64,000 nt of DNA from Parelaphostrongylus tenuis (GCA_019055375.1 JAHQIW010007046.1:1-64000); one strand, 5' to 3'. Counted from the stretch's first letter, positions 11,667-23,250 are shown. The notes: generated by a model from the letters alone, not told the origin. Numbers and translations are program-made.

Positions 11667-13719
11667 ATAGCACTGCTGTAAGAGCGATAAACTAAAAATG
11701 CTTAGAGAATGTGTAGTAAACGAAAATTTGAAATTTTATAGATTTGTTGTCATGTAAACTTTTTTTTTGAAATTTTCTAAAAATCTTGATAAAAAACAGA
11801 CTACAGCAACTGTCCTATTCTCAGTAACGAGCTACTGAAGGTCGGTTCCATTTTTCATTGGATGATAGTCATTTGTTAGGAGCATGTTTTTTTTAGAATG
11901 ATGATCCACGACGCACAGAAATCTCCAACGCCACTATGGAGTTTGTGAATAGAACAGAAAACTGAAATAAATTAAGAAATGGAAAAGCAATTTTCACTTT
12001 ATCTGACTTTACAATATCCGTTAACACAATTTACTCCGCGCATCACTTCTTACATGAGATTCGTTTCCTCGCGTTCATCCTTAAAACCTCTCAAAACAAT
12101 TCGCATATTATTTCGGCGGCTACTTTAGGACTTCGTCTTCTTTATGCATGTCATAGACTGCTGATTAAGACAAATCTCCCAGTGATCAGAGGTACCACTT
12201 CCTAAAACACTTACTAAGGTGTTCGCTGATAGATTTCAGGAGAGTTTTGGAGGAGAGGATAAAGCCAGTGTATCTTTTATAGCCTAACTTTCTGATAGTG
12301 CATCACAAATCACTGCCTCATAAAAGAGCAAAGGAACAAAAAAACTAGAACAAAAATGCAACGACAAGCCTGATGTGTTCAGTACATTTACAATTTTTAG
12401 TTAATTCAAAAAGAATTGCCCGTTACTGTAGTGAAGTTTTGTGGATTAAACGTATCTTCGCACTCCTCTCCAGGAATAAACCTAGTGGAAAACACGTTCT
12501 ACAACAAAAATTTTCTCACTGCTCAAGTTGCGGAGACCGGCATTGTTCGCTTCTTAATCATAACTTTATTACTGATTCTATCATTTGGCGTACTTCTGGG
12601 TAACGTTCTACCCTGTTGCGAATGGTGTACATAATTCTCTCCGCCTTGCAGGAGTAGATTCTACTACATCTCCTTTACCTAATTGACGAAATAAAGTATA
12701 CTGGTTGCGCCGAGCGTAGGATACAATCCCGCTACTCTTTAATTGAATTTGGTTCTGTCCTTTCGGGCGAACAAAGAGTTGGTTGAGAACGATTGAGTTG
12801 CTTAGAGTAGTTTCTCTTCAACAGTGCAAGAATCTCTTTTCCGTCTCCGTTGAGATAAAGCGATCCTTGTCAAGCAACTCAATGACAGCTAACCGCATAG
12901 TTGCTTTTTATTCAAATTTAGCTTTTTCTTGTTGTATCTGAGAATACAGTGGTGATCGTCAAGTTGATTTGGATTTTCATCCATGGGATAAGAGAAGAGA
13001 AAGATTCTCATAACTCTTGTTTGCGCATTTCCACTCCATATAAGGTGAATGTATCAATGGGTTTGCAGCCATCGTTAACAGTGAACGCAATGCTAAATCT
13101 TCCTACCAAATAGCTCGGTCGCAAATTCTTCATTATCCCTGCCGGTCATCAAAGCTGACAAATTGGGCAACTTTTGCGCGAGAAGCACCTGTTTACTCAC
13201 ACCCAGCACCGATTGGATTTTGAAGATGTATTCCTTGTCTATGTTGGACCAAATTTATTCTCTGTTTTGTGCACTTGCGATAATATTCTTGTAAAGATAC
13301 TCTCGCTAACATTGCTTGTCCTATTGTTCTTCAGTAGCCGAATATCACATATTCTGTAAATTCTCGTAATCAATTCGTTTGCTCTATCGATTTTCCACGA
13401 AAACCTTAGAATTTTTGCGCATATAATCGACTGCTGCATAAGTATTTTGGTCCATTCTTACTAATTTCATTGAATTCTAGTTCAGTCTAATGTTGCTGAA
13501 TCATACGATGACCATGTTAAGGCGTACGTTCCCATATTTACATTACAGACACTTGCCAACTCTTATGAGTTTAGAAGAAAGAACTAGGCTCAGACAAATG
13601 TGACACAAATTTCTCAAGCTGAGAAGGATAGAAGATTTTATAGACTTGAGGTGTGGTCAAAATACAATTTTATCGTTCGCAACACTTGTATTACCAACTT
13701 TTGGTTGCATAATCCGGAA

Positions 13720-13720
<1 letters not shown>
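11667..13720. other. no gene recognised
   Basis: Short frames only. The plus frame 12416-12634 ends in a hydrophobic stretch (IITLLLILSFGVLLG) that could pass for a membrane segment, but there is no supporting splice or family evidence. No repeats with clear partners in the window. Confidence 0.4.
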
Positions 13721-13722
<2 letters not shown>

Positions 13723-13761
<39 letters not shown>

Positions 13762-13812
13762 TTATATATAATATATATATTATATATATAATATATATAC
13801 ATATATATTTAT
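13723..13812. repeat. TA microsatellite
   Basis: (TA)n run starting near 13723, then imperfect TATATAATA sequence to about 13812. Confidence 0.9.
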
Positions 13813-13989
13813 GATTGTTTTGATTATCCGGAGACCAATGAATATTTAATCCCATTCATTGGGCAAGAACTTTTCATAAAGGTGTTAGTGATCAATCGAA
13901 AGCTTAAATCTCTGGCTAGTTTGGCCGCTTTTTTGAAACACCCTTTTATAACGCTCTAAGATTTAAAATAATATAATGTTTTACATCGG

Positions 13990-14345
13990 CCACACAATTT
14001 TGGTGTTACTTCACTGGAAGCGCAAAAATCATACTATCGTGAAGAGAAAATCTCGTAGTATTAGTCTCATACGTTTGATCTGGAGTTTCCTTGGGAGCGG
14101 AGAAAAAATTGCCAATCGTATGAAAAGAACTGCACTTACGATTGGCGTGCCAACGTTTTCGATCGATCGATTTTAGGCCGCATCGAGTCTACGGCGGCCA
14201 CACATGCGACCACAGGTTATCCGGTAAATAAGCGCACTGAAGATGTGAAACGACATATTAATTTCCTTGTTACACTGCAGTGAAACCATCATTCCGAAAA
14301 ATAAGAACAGCGTTGGAATCGTGGAAACTAACCCTATCAAATGAT
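13990..14345. repeat. dispersed repeat shared with 54.4-54.7 kb
   Basis: Shares collinear words with 54410-54740, among them CGTAGTATTAGTCTCATACG against TGTAGTATTAGAGTCATACG, and further on the CACTGCAGTGAAACC-like stretch followed by a segment with AATAAG.ACA. No coding capacity; family unknown to me. Confidence 0.5.
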
Positions 14346-14420
14346 TACTAACACTCCTATGAAAGGTTCTTGCCGAACTAATTCGAATATTCGTTCGTCC
14401 TCGGATAATCGAAAAGAACC

Positions 14421-14520
14421 ATATATATGTGTATATACATGCATATATATATGCATATATATGCATATATATGCATATATATGCATATATATATATATAT
14501 ATATATACGTATGTACATAT
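14421..14520. repeat. ATGCATATAT microsatellite
   Basis: About five tandem copies of the 10-mer ATGCATATAT followed by pure (TA)n. The 97- to 105-codon frames here that encode alternating Ile/Tyr/His are products of the repeat. Confidence 0.9.
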
Positions 14521-15285
14521 GCTGCGTTAGTCAGAACTTCATGCATTCGGTTCATTTCCTCTCATTAGCCATCCACGTAGGTCTCCGGATTTCACGTGAG
14601 TTTTGCATGTACCTAAAGACTTTTTACTGTTTCGCCTCTTACTTCGTGTTTTTCTGGAATACGACCTTATGCCTAATGTTTATTAGAAGTCGATTCTTTT
14701 TGGCTGTTCACAATATAGGAGCATATAACAGCTTGCCCTATTAGTGAATATGATTGCTTAGCGACTGCTGGAGCTGAGAACATCGGATTTTTTCTTGACG
14801 TTCAACTTGTTATACTCTCCATTTTCAGCACTGATTGTAAAATGTCGTCACCTTTAGGGATCATAAATTTGAGAATGAAATAATCCAAGCACTAATTTCG
14901 ATCCACTTCTAATAAATTTTGTTTGAAGCCAGATTGTCTGGCAGTTACAGCACTCGTCAATCGGTGCATCTCGCTTGCTCCTCTAATCAGATTAGTGATT
15001 TGTCTTCTCGATAATCATTCCCGTGTCAATCAGTTTCCATCGATAAAGTTACTCTTTTAATTAATACTGTTTTTATCTTCTCACTTTTAATCGGTACTTA
15101 GTACATTGCTTGCTGGCGGAACGGGCTTGCAAAAAACTTAGCAGCACCAGATATCTTTCAGACTTCCTTACTTACATTTTCTGCGCATCAGTTTGATAGA
15201 TCAGCTCATTTGTAAAACTCTTTAGCTTACTTCTTCGACAGTAGTGCTTCATTGATATAATTGTATAACCAGAAATGTTGATTGC
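14521..15285. other. no gene recognised
   Basis: AT-rich sequence without a convincing frame, repeat partner or structural RNA. Confidence 0.45.
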
Positions 15286-15289
15286 CATG

Positions 15290-15400
15290 TAAGGATCTGA
15301 ACCTCGACCAGAGTTGTATCCGCGTTTCTCCTTTGCTGGGAACGTTGCTAACTTATACACTACCGCACTGCCGAACCCTTGCTCTGTTACCACTGTCTGC
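15290..15400 (-). mobile_element. tRNA-like SINE fragment, family C
   Basis: The minus strand contains GTAACAGAGCAAGGGTTCGG, GCAGTGCGGTAGTGTATAAG and, further on, AGAAACGCGGATACAACTCT, in the same order as the 45.3-kb copy but more diverged. Too irregular for a working tRNA. Confidence 0.5.
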
Positions 15401-16080
15401 GGTATAGGGTATCTATTCTGTAAGTAATTTTTTTGATCTAGTAGACAAATATCGGCAGTGCACTCGCTTAAAACATTTATTGCTTTGCCAGTTTATCTCG
15501 TTGTTCTCATTTATTCCCTCACACCTCATTCTCTCAATCAATTCCTCAGTCCTCTTTTTTCTAAAGTTAGAAAAGAATAAAAAAATCTTTCGTGCCGATC
15601 TGTGCCACTGTTACAACATACTTCCATCTTTCTCTTCCATTCACTGATAAACTCAGTGAAAATGATTAGGTGAATTGGGTCTACGTAGTGTTAGTTGGAA
15701 GCCAGCCGAATAACACTTTGCAGACAAGCCTAAGATGTCTCATCTAACAAAATGATGAGCTTGTTTGGCTAACATAATAATTATGAAAGTAGTTGAAAGC
15801 TCTTATTGCGTTCTAAAGGCTTGAAAAGTTCACGGCACTTTCTTGTCAACAGATTTCCATTACTCAGCACTTAGAAGCCCTTTCACTTCCTCTTGAAGTG
15901 CACATAAGCCGTTTTCATAAGATAAATATGGTAGGCGGATTAGACTTCTTATACACGGATGACCTGAGATTTTACTTTAAAGGCCATGAATAAATAGATG
16001 TGAAAATTTACGATCAACTGAAAAGGAATGCGATTCATTTATCAAGCACAACTTCTCCATAAAACATTCCCAAGGAGTTC
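15401..16080. other. no gene recognised
   Basis: AT-rich, short frames only. Confidence 0.45.
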
Positions 16081-16130
16081 TGTGACAACTTTATATACCG
16101 TTGTTCCATCGATTCATACTACGTCTTGCC

Positions 16131-16231
16131 ATGCTACAATTCACCATTTCTACTATCGTCTTATTCCAAGTAGAAACCGTGTCGGGGCACTCTGAGGTCT
16201 CAACGCAAACAGTCACCGATCTCATGAAGCA
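16131..16231 (+). CDS. possible first exon of a secreted protein (weak)
   Basis: From the ATG at 16131 the frame reads MLQFTISTIVLFQVETVSG, then about 15 polar residues ending DLMKQ, where AG/GTGAGT offers a good splice donor at 16231/16232. The start looks like a signal peptide (hydrophobic core FTISTIVLF, small residue near the expected cleavage site). An in-frame upstream ATG at 16101 would add ten residues, and TTTATATA lies just upstream, near 16090. I see no downstream exon and no family match, so this could be chance. Confidence 0.22.
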
Positions 16232-16319
16232 GAGTGAGTATCCCAAACATTTCAGGTACAAATCACTGACTCCGAAGAATTGGGAGGCTCAATTAGCCTA
16301 GATTATATTAATGACATTG

Positions 16320-16365
16320 CGATTACTATTCAAAGGCGCGCCTAACCACTGCGCCCACTGAGTCC
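16320..16365 (-). repeat. SINE head fragment (A box only)
   Basis: The minus strand reads GTGGGCGCAGTGGTTAGGCG, the A-box half of a family A-type tRNA head. No B box follows. Confidence 0.45.
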
Positions 16366-16369
16366 ATAT

Positions 16370-17410
16370 GTGTCTTCTGCGTGAATTTTTGTTGTGAAGA
16401 TTTTTACGTGAAAAAATTTGTATTCGCAAGCGTACGTTTTTTGGGAGCATGTTACGGTCCATACAGAAACATCGAATTCAATTTCTACGTGTATTCTCTG
16501 TAAACTTCTCGAAGAGCGGATATTACACAATTCTTAACGCCTGCATGTGTGGACTATTTGATGAAACGTACAAATCGTAACACAGCAGATAACATTTATC
16601 CAAAGGCTTTGAGAATAAATTCATTTGTGAAGTGACGGCAAATTTATGTCTTCTTTCATCTGTTTCTCTACTGAACATTAATTATGCACTTGTCATGACC
16701 TTGTAGAAACCACTGATTGGCGATTCAAAGCTGTGTTCAAAGCCTTTTCCTTTCAAAGTCTACGTGCACCAGAACAAACACAAGTTGATTTCCTATGATT
16801 TTGAATAGAGAGCGCATTCATGTATTGGAGAAGTTCAGTTATTTAATGTTACGATTGCTCAAAGACTGTGAGCATTTGGTTTTCTTAATCGGACTACTTC
16901 TGTGATATATTTGCTACTTCTGATATGTGGGAACGAGGACCTTTTACCTAGTATTTTATCCGCTTTTAGAAGCAAAGCATAGTTTCGAAAATGATCTGAC
17001 TCGAAGAGGAGAAGAAATTTTGCTAAAGACTCAACGTGGTTTGGTAGTAGATCTTCTTTTAGGAGGCTCGTCACATAAAATATTATAATAGTAAAGGGTC
17101 TTTCAGAAATCGCTAGAAGATCACTGGTGAAAGTAAACGAGATGTTGTAAAGTGTTTCCCTTAACCTAAGCATAATCAATTAATCATGCAAAGGTTGTAG
17201 AACAAGCTTGTCACTAATCAGTTTCATTCGACTAATGCTTTGGACGCGTTCCGTAATTTTTAGAGCCAATGATTCGAGCGATAGTCCACTGTCATTCGTC
17301 CTCGTTCTGAAACCTCGCCTTCTTTCGTTTGCGAACCTTCTTTTTGTGGAACATCGCGAATGAACAACCTCATACGGTGTGAGAATGAAGCGTATGCTAA
17401 TTACGTACTT
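16370..17410. other. no gene confirmed; one unassigned minus-strand frame
   Basis: The minus frame 16859-17179 (106 codons) contains a protein-like stretch (LLLKADKILGKRSS), but I cannot assign a family and see no flanking splice sites that would extend it. Confidence 0.3.
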
Positions 17411-17414
17411 GTTT

Positions 17415-17485
17415 TACGAAACCCGTCGAAACGTTAGCCGAATACAATTGTTTATAAACGCCCTCGTGCTACAAGCTTTATCAGC
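17415..17485 (+). repeat. GAAACGTT-containing dispersed repeat (family G)
   Basis: CCGTCGAAACGTTAGCCGAATAC, then a T/A-rich gap and CGCCCTCGTGC, align with 11.1 kb (CCGAAACGTC...CAGCCTCGTGAC). Non-coding. Confidence 0.4.
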
Positions 17486-17562
17486 AAAGAAAGTATGATA
17501 GAATGAGGTGTAACGTCGCGCGAGCTTCTTCGTAGCACGATAATTATAATGTGGTGGCAAAA

Positions 17563-17720
17563 AGGCGTCAGTAGTGCAACTGGTTAAGCACGCGCCCCTG
17601 AAAAGGGTGAATTGCGGGTTTGAACCCTACCGGACGTCAAAATTTTATACATTACTCAACATCATTGGGTATAGCCAATAATTATACTTCAGAATTTCGT
17701 CTTCGAATAAAGTCTTACAG
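17563..17720 (+). mobile_element. tRNA-derived SINE, family B
   Basis: The tRNA-like head spans about 17563-17639. Outer arms GGCGTC and GACGTC pair, the D arm GTGC...GCAC pairs, and an anticodon-like arm CGCCC/GGGTG encloses CTGAAAA, which would place GAA (Phe) at the anticodon. The B-box region is GGGTTTGAACCC. The T arm is poor, and the downstream ATCATTGGGTATAGCC stretch is shared with the 21.6-kb copy, so it is a repeat. A (TA)n tract follows. Confidence 0.6.
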
Positions 17721-17774
17721 AATCATAGCGAACAATGGTGATCTGCTTGTGGAAAATTTCAGTCTTCAGAGTCG

Positions 17775-17827
<53 letters not shown>

Positions 17828-17875
17828 CCATATATAAATATTATACATGTATACATACATATATATGCATATACA
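17775..17875. repeat. TA microsatellite
   Basis: (TA)n with minor interruptions, then imperfect TA/CATA sequence. Confidence 0.9.
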
Positions 17876-17879
17876 GTCC

Positions 17880-19310
17880 TTCAGAGTTTAGAGATATAGC
17901 AATTTTTCATAATGTAATTCCATAATGTGAATTAGTTACAACCTTTCTCGTTCAAACTTTCTTCTTTATATTTATCTCGTGAGAAATTCGGCATGTCATC
18001 GATTGGTCGCACTTGAAAACATTATAGTTGCGCAGCAAACCACAAATGTTCAATCCGCAGAGTCCATCACAATCTCTGACAAACTTGTGATTGTTTTATG
18101 AGGAGTACTTTGGAGTATCAGGAAATAGTCACGAACTTTTCAAATATTGATGAGTAGAGAAGACGATAGGTTCGGTTGCCACAGCGGGATAGCTACAATA
18201 TTTCGACATTACACGAGAAAATTATTATAAGGTCTCACGAAAGTGATCTTCTAGATGAATGCCAGAAGAACCATCACAGTCTTGGCAGTTTGTTTCCTTA
18301 TGTTTTGCCCTAATACTAATAAGTCTTCTTTCAAAGTCGTCCTTATAGTCAGCAAGAACTAGCATCGGAAATGATAGGATGAAATCGAAACTACAAAAAA
18401 AAACATCTGCCACTGAAGCACGAGAGTGACAGGAACCTCTAAATTTGATTCACTGCGCTCACTTTTAGTTTTTATGCTTTCTTTTTCAAAGTGTCCGGAT
18501 ATAGTCATTAGCAGATAGCTATGTATTCCGCTATTGTTTTTTCCTAATCGAATATCCTCTCAGTGATTGTATTTGCCGGCCTACGGTGACGAGGACGTTC
18601 ACTGATGGACTCGGCAGCCACTTTGGAGCTAACCACTTGGATGTTCAATTCATGGCAAGGAAGTACATTCTCTCTCCGACGATCAAACTAGCTTCAATTT
18701 CGCTAATTCCTGTCAACTGGGTGGAAAACATCATCTAATGCCTTTTTTGAATCCTCTGCTATTGATCCTATAGACTGTTTACAAAGCAGTCGCATAGTTG
18801 GCCACTCATGTATGCAAGTTACTCATGATATTCTCATATCACATATTCTATAAAGGCTAGTCAGATACAGAGAAGGTCTTTTGACCTTTATTAGAACTTC
18901 TATGGGAGTTTCTGAAAAATCTTTCTCATGGATTTTGAAAAGGGTCATCTTCAAACGTTCCCTTTCGTATTCTTGAGAGCCTTTTTCATTTAATTAGATT
19001 TTAAAATTAATTTCTGGCCAATTTAAGATCCTTGATTCGTTTTAGAAGCTTTCTGAGTTTGTTCAGCTACTTTTTCACTATTGGCTAAGTCATTTTGAAT
19101 CTCACTTTCTCCCATATAGGCGCAAACTTTGTAGCTGTCTCTACAAGAAAAAATAGTTATAAGGTATTTTTAATTAAACTTTTTAGTACTTAACGATTTG
19201 GATCCTCATTCTTTTCCTTTTTTCAGCGGCTTCTAAGCAATAAACTGTTATATTTTGTATCAAAATGTAATCTATACGTCTTTGTGTGTAAAATTTACTA
19301 TAATCTTCAT
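17880..19310. other. no gene recognised
   Basis: A 62-codon minus frame (18225-18413) with a hydrophobic start follows an acceptor-like TTTTTTTTGTAG, but nothing else supports it. Otherwise AT-rich filler. Confidence 0.4.
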
Positions 19311-19349
19311 GTTTCAAAAAAAGGAATGTTTCAGGCCTAAATGAGGTTG

Positions 19350-19404
19350 GTACGCCAGGGTCGTATACCGGTGTTTCGGAGGTTTTGGCCTCCTCGTCAG
19401 TGAC
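19350..19404 (-). ncRNA. hammerhead ribozyme motif, core intact, left arm of palindrome
   Basis: Minus strand: CTGACGAG (19400-19393), stem II GAGG/CCTC around CCAAAA, CGAAAC, loop ACCG, cleavage triplet GTA (19368-19366). All core residues are conserved and the stem II pairing is perfect over five pairs. Stem I is unclear: the sequence before CTGACGA and that after GTA pair only patchily, and in RNA the long palindrome could compete with the ribozyme fold. Confidence 0.55.
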
Positions 19405-19414
19405 TGCCGCCCCA

Positions 19415-19465
19415 CTGACGAGGAGGCCAAAACCTCCGAAACACCGGTGTATGACCTTGGCGTAG
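19415..19465 (+). ncRNA. hammerhead motif, cleavage base changed, right arm of palindrome
   Basis: Plus strand: CTGACGAG, GAGG-CCAAAA-CCTC, CGAAAC, ACCG, GTG, TATGACC. This is the inverted twin of the left-arm motif, but its triplet is GTG. Hammerheads need A, C or U at that position, so this copy is predicted not to cleave. CGCC before the core can pair with GGCG downstream. Confidence 0.5.
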
Positions 19466-19689
19466 CAACGTCGTTTAGGCTTAAAACATTCTTTTTTTGG
19501 ACTAATTTTGAATGTTTATCACGAGATTCTAAAAACAGTCAATCTTGAATAAATCTTCATGTCCTTTTGATTTTTCTTGGAAAATTTCCCCATTTCTTCG
19601 CGTTCGTATTTCACCGAAGTGCAACCACATTTGTATCATTAGGTCGTCTCATAATTTCCTTTGCACTAATGTTTCATCTAGTTTTTTCC

Positions 19690-20210
19690 ATCTCAAATCG
19701 GGTTATTGCCAAAAGACGATGTGATGGTGAATATTTTAGTAGCTTTAGCCAGACACTTGGATACGGCCATAGCACCATCGCTCGCCATCTAGATGGGTTC
19801 TACCGTAGTGATGGCTCCATGGACACCTCGTGCATGCTAGGAAGATAATGCTCCCAGTTTTCTAGGATGATAGGGCATGCTGTTTTGGTATCTGAACGAC
19901 AACAAGCAGACAATTTATGTGAACTCTACGGAAAACAATTCCGCAAGTTGGCCGCAACAATGCGAGAAAAATTCCGAACGACTTATCAACGCCCTTCTCC
20001 AAGATACGCTCGACCTCAATTTGCAAGTCGAGTCACCACATTCTGGAGAAACTTGGCTGGACCACGACACCAATACCACCTTATAGCCCAATATTGCTCC
20101 ATCGGACTATGTCTCTTCCGCACCCTGAGGCTGCATGTGCTGAAGAAAAATTGTCAGTGTGTTGACTGTTCGATAGGTAGCTTCGGGTTAGTCTTTAGCA
20201 CCGAAAAGTT
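19690..20210 (+). pseudogene. mariner-type transposase relic
   Basis: Three reading frames together give a decayed mariner transposase in order. First is a helix-turn-helix stretch LGYGHSTIARHLDG (about 19752-19800). Next comes LCELYGKQFRKLAATMRE (about 19914-19965). Then follow the neighbourhood of the second catalytic Asp (frame-shifted LINALLQD and RYARPQ/ASRV) and APSDY near the third Asp (about 20090-20105), then FRTLRLHVL. Stops and frameshifts separate the pieces, and most of the catalytic domain before the LCELY block is missing. Terminal inverted repeats were not identified. Confidence 0.6.
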
Positions 20211-20214
20211 ACTA

Positions 20215-20689
20215 ACTCGAGACTTTGCACGGGTTTTGCTACACGGGACCTTTACGAAGAACAGCTGACGCTTGGATTATAACTGTTTATAGCAGTAGTG
20301 ACAATACAGTATAAGCAAGTTGGCGACATGTAGTTACTGGACGACACGGAATCAGCGGGCCATTGCAGAGACGAACATTAGTGGGCCATTACCAGAAGAC
20401 GTCAGTGTCGTCTAAACCCTTGTCTCACTTATATACGAACCGACAGTAAACAGTCTCTCTAACCGAAAAGAGAGGCCTTTTCGTAGATAACAAGTGCGAG
20501 CACAAAAGATCACTGGAAAAGATCGCGTCTAAGAATAGACATACAACATAATTTCATGAGAAGTTTTGAACTGAATATTTCAGAAGATTCATTAGAATAA
20601 CAGTAGCCTCAGGTATATATAACAAAGAAGTAGTAACTTTGTAGTAAATAGGATATAGTAAAAATAGTGAAAAATAAACTATAAAGTCA
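20215..20689. other. no gene recognised
   Basis: Short AT-rich spacer between the mariner relic and the SINE B pair. Nothing further seen. Confidence 0.4.
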
Positions 20690-20995
20690 AATAAAATGAT
20701 TTCTATTGGTTATTGATACCCAATATCTATCAACATAAGTGGGTTCAATGTCGATGACGACTACCCTGTCAGACCGCTGACGGTTGGCTGTTGACAGATA
20801 ACGCGTTGTAGCGTAGAAAGAGTGGTTTGCAAGACGGGCATCGGTAGTGCAACGGTTCAGCATGCGCCCCGGAAAGAGTGAGATCTGGGTTCGAGTCCCA
20901 GTTTGACGCAAATGGTTTTGCACCTCACTCCACATTGATGGATATATTGTATCACCATACCATCGCAAATGGTGATCAAATAAAATGATCTGATT
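20690..20995 (+). mobile_element. SINE family B copy with long shared upstream segment
   Basis: The tRNA-like head at about 20835-20910 has a B box GGGTTCGAGTCCC (20887-20899). About 140 bp upstream is shared with the copy at 21.4 kb, including TACCCAATATCT, GTTCAATGTCGAT and TGTTGACAGATAACGCG. The repeated unit is therefore longer than the tRNA head. The shared upstream part could be the body of a previous copy, or the whole segment may have been duplicated. Confidence 0.6.
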
Positions 20996-20999
20996 TCTG

Positions 21000-21410
21000 A
21001 TTGCGAATAGTTACTATAGTAAAGAATACAACCAGCTCAGAAGCGAACTCACTGACTTCTTTGGCCGCCATCCTCATTCCTTCTGGAAAGAGGGCATCCA
21101 ATATATGCCTAACAAAATGGCTGCATATTATTTTCATAATGGTAACTATATTGTTGATTAGTTGATATCTTTGAGTGAATGAATCGAATCAACAAAAGTG
21201 TCAGAATGCGATAAAAAATTAAGGGACAACTATGCATGCGAAGAATACCGTAGATTGCCCTACGTTATGAGTCACAAATAGTATAACTGTGGTGACTGTT
21301 ACAGGTGCAGAAATATGATTCTTTGACATAGATATCAGTTTCAGTGGCTCAAAATAGACTGAACCTTCTAGGATGTTGTTCGCGTATATTGCAAACATCA
21401 TACCACCGCA
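21000..21410. other. spacer between two SINE B units
   Basis: A 75-codon minus frame (21219-21446) overlaps the next repeat. No convincing gene. Confidence 0.4.
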
Positions 21411-21414
21411 AGAG

Positions 21415-21715
21415 ACGGTCAAATAAACTGAATTTTTATTGGTCATTAATACCCAATATCTGTCAGCATAAGTGGATTCAATGTCGATAGCGACTACCCA
21501 CGCCAGACCATTGACGGTTGACTGTTGACAGATAACGCGCTGTAGCGTAGAAAGAAGAGTAGTGTCAAAACGGGTCAGTAGTGCAACGGCTCAGCACGCG
21601 CTCCAGGATAGGGTAAAATGTGGGTTCGAATTCCAGGCGACGCGAAATTTCTTGCACACCACTCTACATTATTGGGTAAACCGTTTTATAACCATAGTGA
21701 TAGGTAATACTTACT
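21415..21715 (+). mobile_element. SINE family B copy, second of a direct pair
   Basis: Same order as the 20.7-kb unit: an upstream segment with TACCCAATATCT and TGTTGACAGATAACGCG, then a tRNA-like head at about 21571-21644 with B box GGGTTCGAATTCC (21622-21634), then CATTATTGGGTA as after the 17.6-kb head. The two units are about 730 bp apart in direct orientation. Confidence 0.6.
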
Positions 21716-21719
21716 TACG

Positions 21720-23185
21720 TGAATACTTGTGTGCTCCGTCTTCAGGAATTTTGTGAACCCCGCCACATTTTCCATTCGTCTCCTCTCCTCGCGATTGTCG
21801 TACATGGTGGTGGTTTCCTTCGAGCGTGACGGCTGGCGCGAATTTCATACCATGATCTGTAATATGTAGGCAGGTGTGACTACACTCGATTAATTCTTCC
21901 AACGAACAAGTCCACCCAATGTGTGAGTGGTCGTCCTCGGAGACGAATGTATTCTCATGGAGTTCACTCTACAGCTCGTTTTGTCCATCTGTTGTGTGAT
22001 CTTCTTACTATATGACCGCCCATCTGTATTTTGCTATTTATGAACGTTTTTCTGGGTCGCGAAGATACGATGGATTCCAGAGACCTAAGCTGTGCAAGCC
22101 GACTAGATGTTTTGAGTGCCGACTAATTTTCTGAAGACATCGTTCGAGCGCTCTGTGAGTTGATCGCAGTAATCTTGACGTGGAGTAAGCAATAACGATG
22201 TGCCGATATGGACACTATGTAAGCACTTAGACGGTAGCAACAGCGAATAAGCAAAGGCATGACGAACGAAAAGTTATCCTCAGACAAGAGAGCGCCTCTT
22301 CCACGAACTTGTGACGCGCCATGATATACGCATCTAATATAGAGTACAACAGTGTGGTTCTAGAATTGATTTTATCAAATAAAAACTTTATGAATCAAAG
22401 CGACTTTGTATTGATGGCTAGCGCGCTGGGAAGAAGGCTTTTCCGCCTTTTCCTCAAACTCTTGAAGTTCATTCGATGGCTTGAATCCTCTACTTTCAAT
22501 ACCATAACTGGATTTTACAATACGCCTCATTGGTGCATTGTGGCAGCCAGAATAAGATTACTTTGTACCTTTAACGCACATTACTTGCTCGGCTATGATT
22601 TGTGGATGACTTTTCGACGGAGTTTTAGTGGTCATTCGATAGTTTGAGAAACGATATTTCTGAAAGTGTATGTGGTTTTCAAAATGTTCGCTTAGAGATA
22701 TATACACCAAAAGCATATGAGCGTGTACAACTTATTGTTAAGTGTCAGAATACCAGGAAAATCTGAAGCGTTCGAAACGAGAAGAAAATTTCCTGATAAA
22801 TAACGAGAATTGCGTCCTTTCAAAGCGGCAGTTGAAATCGCCGCTGTAGCGTGACACGTGAGGAGTGAGTTTTGTCACTTATTCAGAATTTGATTTCCAT
22901 TACATCAAGCAAAGGACTAACTAGTTGGAGTGTAAAGCGTTAATCCTCTTTTCCCTTTTATGGCGTTTTATGGAGTCCTTTCAAACGCTGATTTTTGCTT
23001 TCAAGCTAGTGAGATTTGCGTTATCAATCGTCTACTGATGGCTTAGCAAAACTTCGTCTGCAGACCATGACCGAGTGAACAAAGCAAATCGAGTGTGGAA
23101 TATAATTTTATTTTTGCTGCTACCAATGCGTTAGTAGGGTCTTTTTGTGAACCAATCACAGTTTTGAAATCGCTAAGATTTATGC
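21720..23185. other. no gene recognised
   Basis: Somewhat higher GC near 21.75-22.3 kb and a 108-codon plus frame (22321-22647) with no recognised motif. The GTTTTAGTGGTCATTCGAT word near 22630 recurs, diverged, near 35.58 and 63.36 kb, suggesting a small dispersed repeat. Confidence 0.35.
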
Positions 23186-23250
23186 CTTCGGATTTCCATA
23201 ATTATTATTTAAGCCAACATGTCATGTGATTTATTATGGGTTCTTGTACA

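Larger units (their letters stand above)
19316..19499. repeat. palindromic element carrying two head-to-head hammerhead motifs (family F2)
   Basis: The left arm (about 19316-19404) and right arm (about 19408-19499) are inverted copies with few differences. Each contains, reading inward to outward, CTGACGAG, GAGG-loop-CCTC, CGAAAC, ACCG, a GTN triplet and a distal segment (CCTGGCGTACC on the left arm, CTTGGCGTAGC on the right). The outermost parts (AGGAATGTTTCAGGCCTAAA against AAGAATGTTTTAAGCCTAAA) also match. RNA from either strand would fold into a near-complete hairpin. The distal GGCGTACC is shared with 3.2 kb. Confidence 0.8.

Noticed and set aside
14173..14744. Ile/Tyr/His-rich frames around 14.4 kb
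   Set aside because: Product of the ATGCATATAT and (TA)n tract.
17563..17639. Functional tRNA-Phe gene
   Set aside because: The acceptor, D and anticodon-like arms fold, but the T arm is defective and the downstream tail is shared with the 21.6-kb repeat.
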